Below, piece after piece: positions 63,947-64,000 of a stretch of 64,000 nucleotides of DNA. The position numbers and the translations under genes are program-made. The stretch is from Actinomadura sp. NBRC 104412 (lineage in GTDB: Bacteria; Actinomycetota; Actinomycetes; Streptosporangiales; Streptosporangiaceae): contig NZ_BSTM01000002.1 in NCBI RefSeq assembly GCF_030269515.1, forward strand, positions 1 through 64,000. The letters run 5' to 3'. Below the pieces are notes generated by a model. The model had not been told where the DNA came from. It saw only the letters and a program-made list of their open reading frames with translations, and searched no databases. Position 1 is the first letter of the stretch. Every line of letters begins with the position of its first letter.

Positions 63947-64000
63947 ACCCATGGCAATGCGTGGAACTCTGGAAGCACCACCACAAAACACCAAGTGGTA

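Overview
The window is about 64 kb of high-GC DNA with actinobacterial gene families throughout: VanZ, LytR-CpsA-Psr, GuaB1, FolP2, DUF5753-type XRE regulators, paired L,D-transpeptidase lipoproteins, PASTA-less Ser/Thr kinases and a form I CO dehydrogenase. GTG starts and Shine-Dalgarno boxes rich in GGAGG are common, and leucine TTA codons are rare. I infer a mycelial actinomycete close to Streptosporangiales/Actinomadura; this is an impression from gene content and was not computed. No insertion sequence, prophage, integrase or CRISPR array was seen.

Left part (1-27 kb). The window opens with the 3' end of a 23S rRNA gene, the 5S gene and a strong terminator. A RibD/DHFR-like reductase, a VanZ protein and a TetR regulator follow. 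TetR is divergent from a catabolic operon (3.1-9.9 kb): AtuA-family protein, acyl-CoA carboxyltransferase, biotin carboxylase/BCCP and acyl-CoA dehydrogenase. The layout fits breakdown of a branched or terpenoid acyl-CoA, and a near-palindromic operator lies in front. Next, mostly on the minus strand, come a P-loop kinase, a degenerate enolase-superfamily protein, a small HExxH membrane protein, an LCP cell-wall ligase, GuaB1, a double Lrp regulator (plus strand), a Na+/H+ antiporter, a frameshifted LysR gene, a UBP zinc finger, GDP-mannose 4,6-dehydratase, FolP2 (plus strand), a CGNR zinc-finger protein and a short unknown protein. Two tandem unusual tRNA genes (Trp CCA and Ala UGC) precede a divergent aminotransferase/LysR pair.

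Middle part (27-48 kb). An envelope island places one Ser/Thr kinase between two paralogous L,D-transpeptidase lipoproteins. A glycosyltransferase relic, a PucR-type regulator with a flavin reductase, a TetR, a GT2 glycosyltransferase, a two-gene unit of an unknown protein and a DUF2236 oxygenase-like protein, and a 1080-residue ATPase regulator follow. Then comes an aerobic carbon monoxide dehydrogenase locus: a divergent LysR (CutR-like), coxM, coxS, coxL with the form I active-site motif, and an XdhC/CoxI-type maturation protein. Between coxS and coxL a 107-bp sequence is tandemly duplicated so that two 36-codon reading frames are chained to each other and to both cox genes by ATGA overlaps.

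Right part (48-64 kb). MarR/amidohydrolase, a MmyB-type regulator broken by a one-base frameshift, a DUF5753 regulator, catalase with DUF2267 and a small acidic protein, an MFS exporter with its MarR, a SnoaL-like protein, TetR plus an ABC ATPase without a permease, a Ser/Thr kinase with an extracellular EF-hand loop, a divergent NAD-dependent DNA ligase and a pseudokinase at the right edge.

The observations I would follow first are the cox mini-ORF ladder, the atypical tRNA pair, the enolase-fold protein lacking nearly all catalytic and metal residues, the EF-hand kinase beside a pseudokinase, and the palindromic repeats that have entered a coding sequence.
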